From Pseudomonadota bacterium (GTDB lineage Bacteria; Myxococcota; Myxococcia; Myxococcales; Anaeromyxobacteraceae): a stretch of 6,228 nucleotides of DNA. Made by a program: the position numbers and the translations under genes. Each line of letters opens with the position of its first letter. Position 1 is the stretch's first letter. The notes under the pieces were generated by a model, which saw only the letters and a list, made by a program, of their open reading frames with translations, searched no databases and was not told the DNA's origin. This document shows, piece after piece, positions 5,718 to 6,228 of the stretch. The stretch spans positions 1-6,228 of the forward strand of contig JAEYOU010000187.1 of NCBI GenBank assembly GCA_023411405.1, read 5' to 3'.

Positions 5718-6228
5718 ATGAAGCGTCTCGCCATCGCCCTCGCCCTCGCGCTGCCGCTCCTGGGATGCGTCGTCGTCCCGGACGTACCGCCGCCGAGCGC
5801 GCCCCCTCCGCCGCCGCGCTACGAGCCGCCTCCGCCCGCGCCGCTCGTCTGGTACTACGGCGCGCACTTCGTCCCCGAGGAGCACGGCGGCGGCTGGTGC
5901 TACGAGGACGACGCGCACACGCACGACTACTTCCCGGATCGCCCGGAGGTCTACGTCGTCGAGCGCGGCTACTACACGTACACGGGTCCGTCGCTCTGGT
6001 TCTACTTCGACGGCCACCCGCTCCCGGGCGGCGGCTGGTGCCTCCTCCACGGGCACCACCACCACGACTACTACCCGCCGCCCCGCGGCGGCTTCACCTG
6101 GCGCCAGGGCCGGTATCACTACGAGGGCGAGTACCGGCCGAACCGGCCGCCGCCGGCGACGTACTGGCCGCGCCCGCACGCGTGGCGGCCGGCGCGCCCG
6201 CCGCCGCGCGTCCCCACCCGCGTGGCTC
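5718..6228 (+). CDS. Lipoprotein of unknown function with a duplicated GGGWC...HxHDY module; cut by window edge
   Basis: 170 codons are visible and no stop is reached. The N-terminus MKRLAIALALALPLLGC is a lipoprotein signal peptide with lipobox LLGC and lipidated Cys17; residue +2 is Val. A Pro-rich linker follows (21-43). Two related modules come next. The first (45-73) has GGGWC at 57-61 and HTHDYFP at 67-73. The second (94-120) has GGGWC at 104-108 and HHHDYYP at 114-120. Cys-to-Asp spacing is identical in both (9 residues) and the period is 47 residues. Aromatic residues (Trp, Tyr, Phe) and His are unusually dense. After the second module comes a Gly/Arg/Tyr stretch and another Pro-rich region (141-165). 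I do not recognise the family. The envelope location is well supported. Metal binding by the Cys/His cluster is only a guess. A sigma-54-like promoter and a good ribosome-binding site precede it. Confidence 0.82.
   Translation, partial: MKRLAIALALALPLLGCVVVPDVPPPSAPPPPPRYEPPPPAPLVWYYGAHFVPEEHGGGWCYEDDAHTHDYFPDRPEVYVVERGYYTYTGPSLWFYFDGHPLPGGGWCLLHGHHHHDYYPPPRGGFTWRQGRYHYEGEYRPNRPPPATYWPRPHAWRPARPPPRVPTRVA
5850..6077 (+). repeat. Two-copy protein-level repeat inside the lipoprotein
   Basis: Copy 1 covers codons 45-73 (5850-5936) and copy 2 covers codons 94-120 (5997-6077). The best conserved part is also near identical in DNA: GGCGGCGGCTGGTGC occurs at 5886-5900 and again at 6027-6041, 141 bases apart. 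Both copies have aromatic residues before a His and a Pro, then GGGWC, five variable residues, then HxHDY(F/Y)P. A 2-residue length difference lies before GGGWC. This looks like an internal duplication that has since diverged. Confidence 0.75.

Noticed and set aside
5568..6179. A 203-codon minus-strand frame opposite the lipoprotein gene.
   Set aside because: Its composition is almost only Arg, Val, Ala and Glu, as expected for the complement of Pro/Tyr/Gly codons. The plus-strand frame has a signal peptide, lipobox, ribosome-binding site and internal repeat.
1..6228. A defence, mobile or CRISPR-linked system.
   Set aside because: No transposase, integrase, nuclease, toxin-antitoxin or spaced repeat array can be seen. 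The gene content is housekeeping plus one unknown lipoprotein.

Overview
The window is very GC-rich DNA from a chromosomal housekeeping neighbourhood. GC content, GC-ending codons, frequent GTG starts, the sequence style of LspA and IleS, and a strong sigma-54-type promoter match together suggest a myxobacterium, plausibly an Anaeromyxobacter relative. That assignment is inference from protein and base style, not from a marker gene.

Layout. On the minus strand, reading right to left, there is a tight operon: ileS (isoleucyl-tRNA synthetase, 3635-816), lspA (lipoprotein signal peptidase, 819-172, overlapping ileS by an ATGA) and the first 56 codons of a membrane-protein gene (168-1, starting 3 bases after lspA), which is probably lgt. 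A sigma-70-like promoter with 17-base spacing lies just upstream of ileS. On the plus strand, divergent from ileS, there are rimK (ribosomal protein S6 glutamate ligase family, 3794-4786), a DsbA/FrnE-like thioredoxin-fold protein with a single active-site cysteine (4877-5542), and the start of a lipoprotein gene (5718 to the window edge). That lipoprotein carries a duplicated Gly-Gly-Gly-Trp-Cys / His-x-His-Asp-Tyr module.

How the genes relate. The minus-strand operon joins tRNA charging to lipoprotein maturation, a common bacterial pairing (ileS-lspA). RimK modifies the ribosome after translation, so the central divergent region serves two translation-related units. The lipoprotein at the right edge would be a substrate of Lgt and LspA like any other lipoprotein. 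rimK and the DsbA-like gene lack a clear Shine-Dalgarno sequence and have -10-like boxes only 10-11 bases before their starts, which suggests leaderless or nearly leaderless mRNAs. ileS, the probable lgt and the lipoprotein gene do have ribosome-binding sites.

I see no RNA gene, mobile element, CRISPR array or phage gene. The least explained item is the twin-module lipoprotein under a probable sigma-54 promoter. The rest is ordinary, with some family-level oddities: an insertion in the IleS editing domain, an AMSKS signature, a basic N-terminal tail on RimK, and loss of the first active-site cysteine in the DsbA-like protein.
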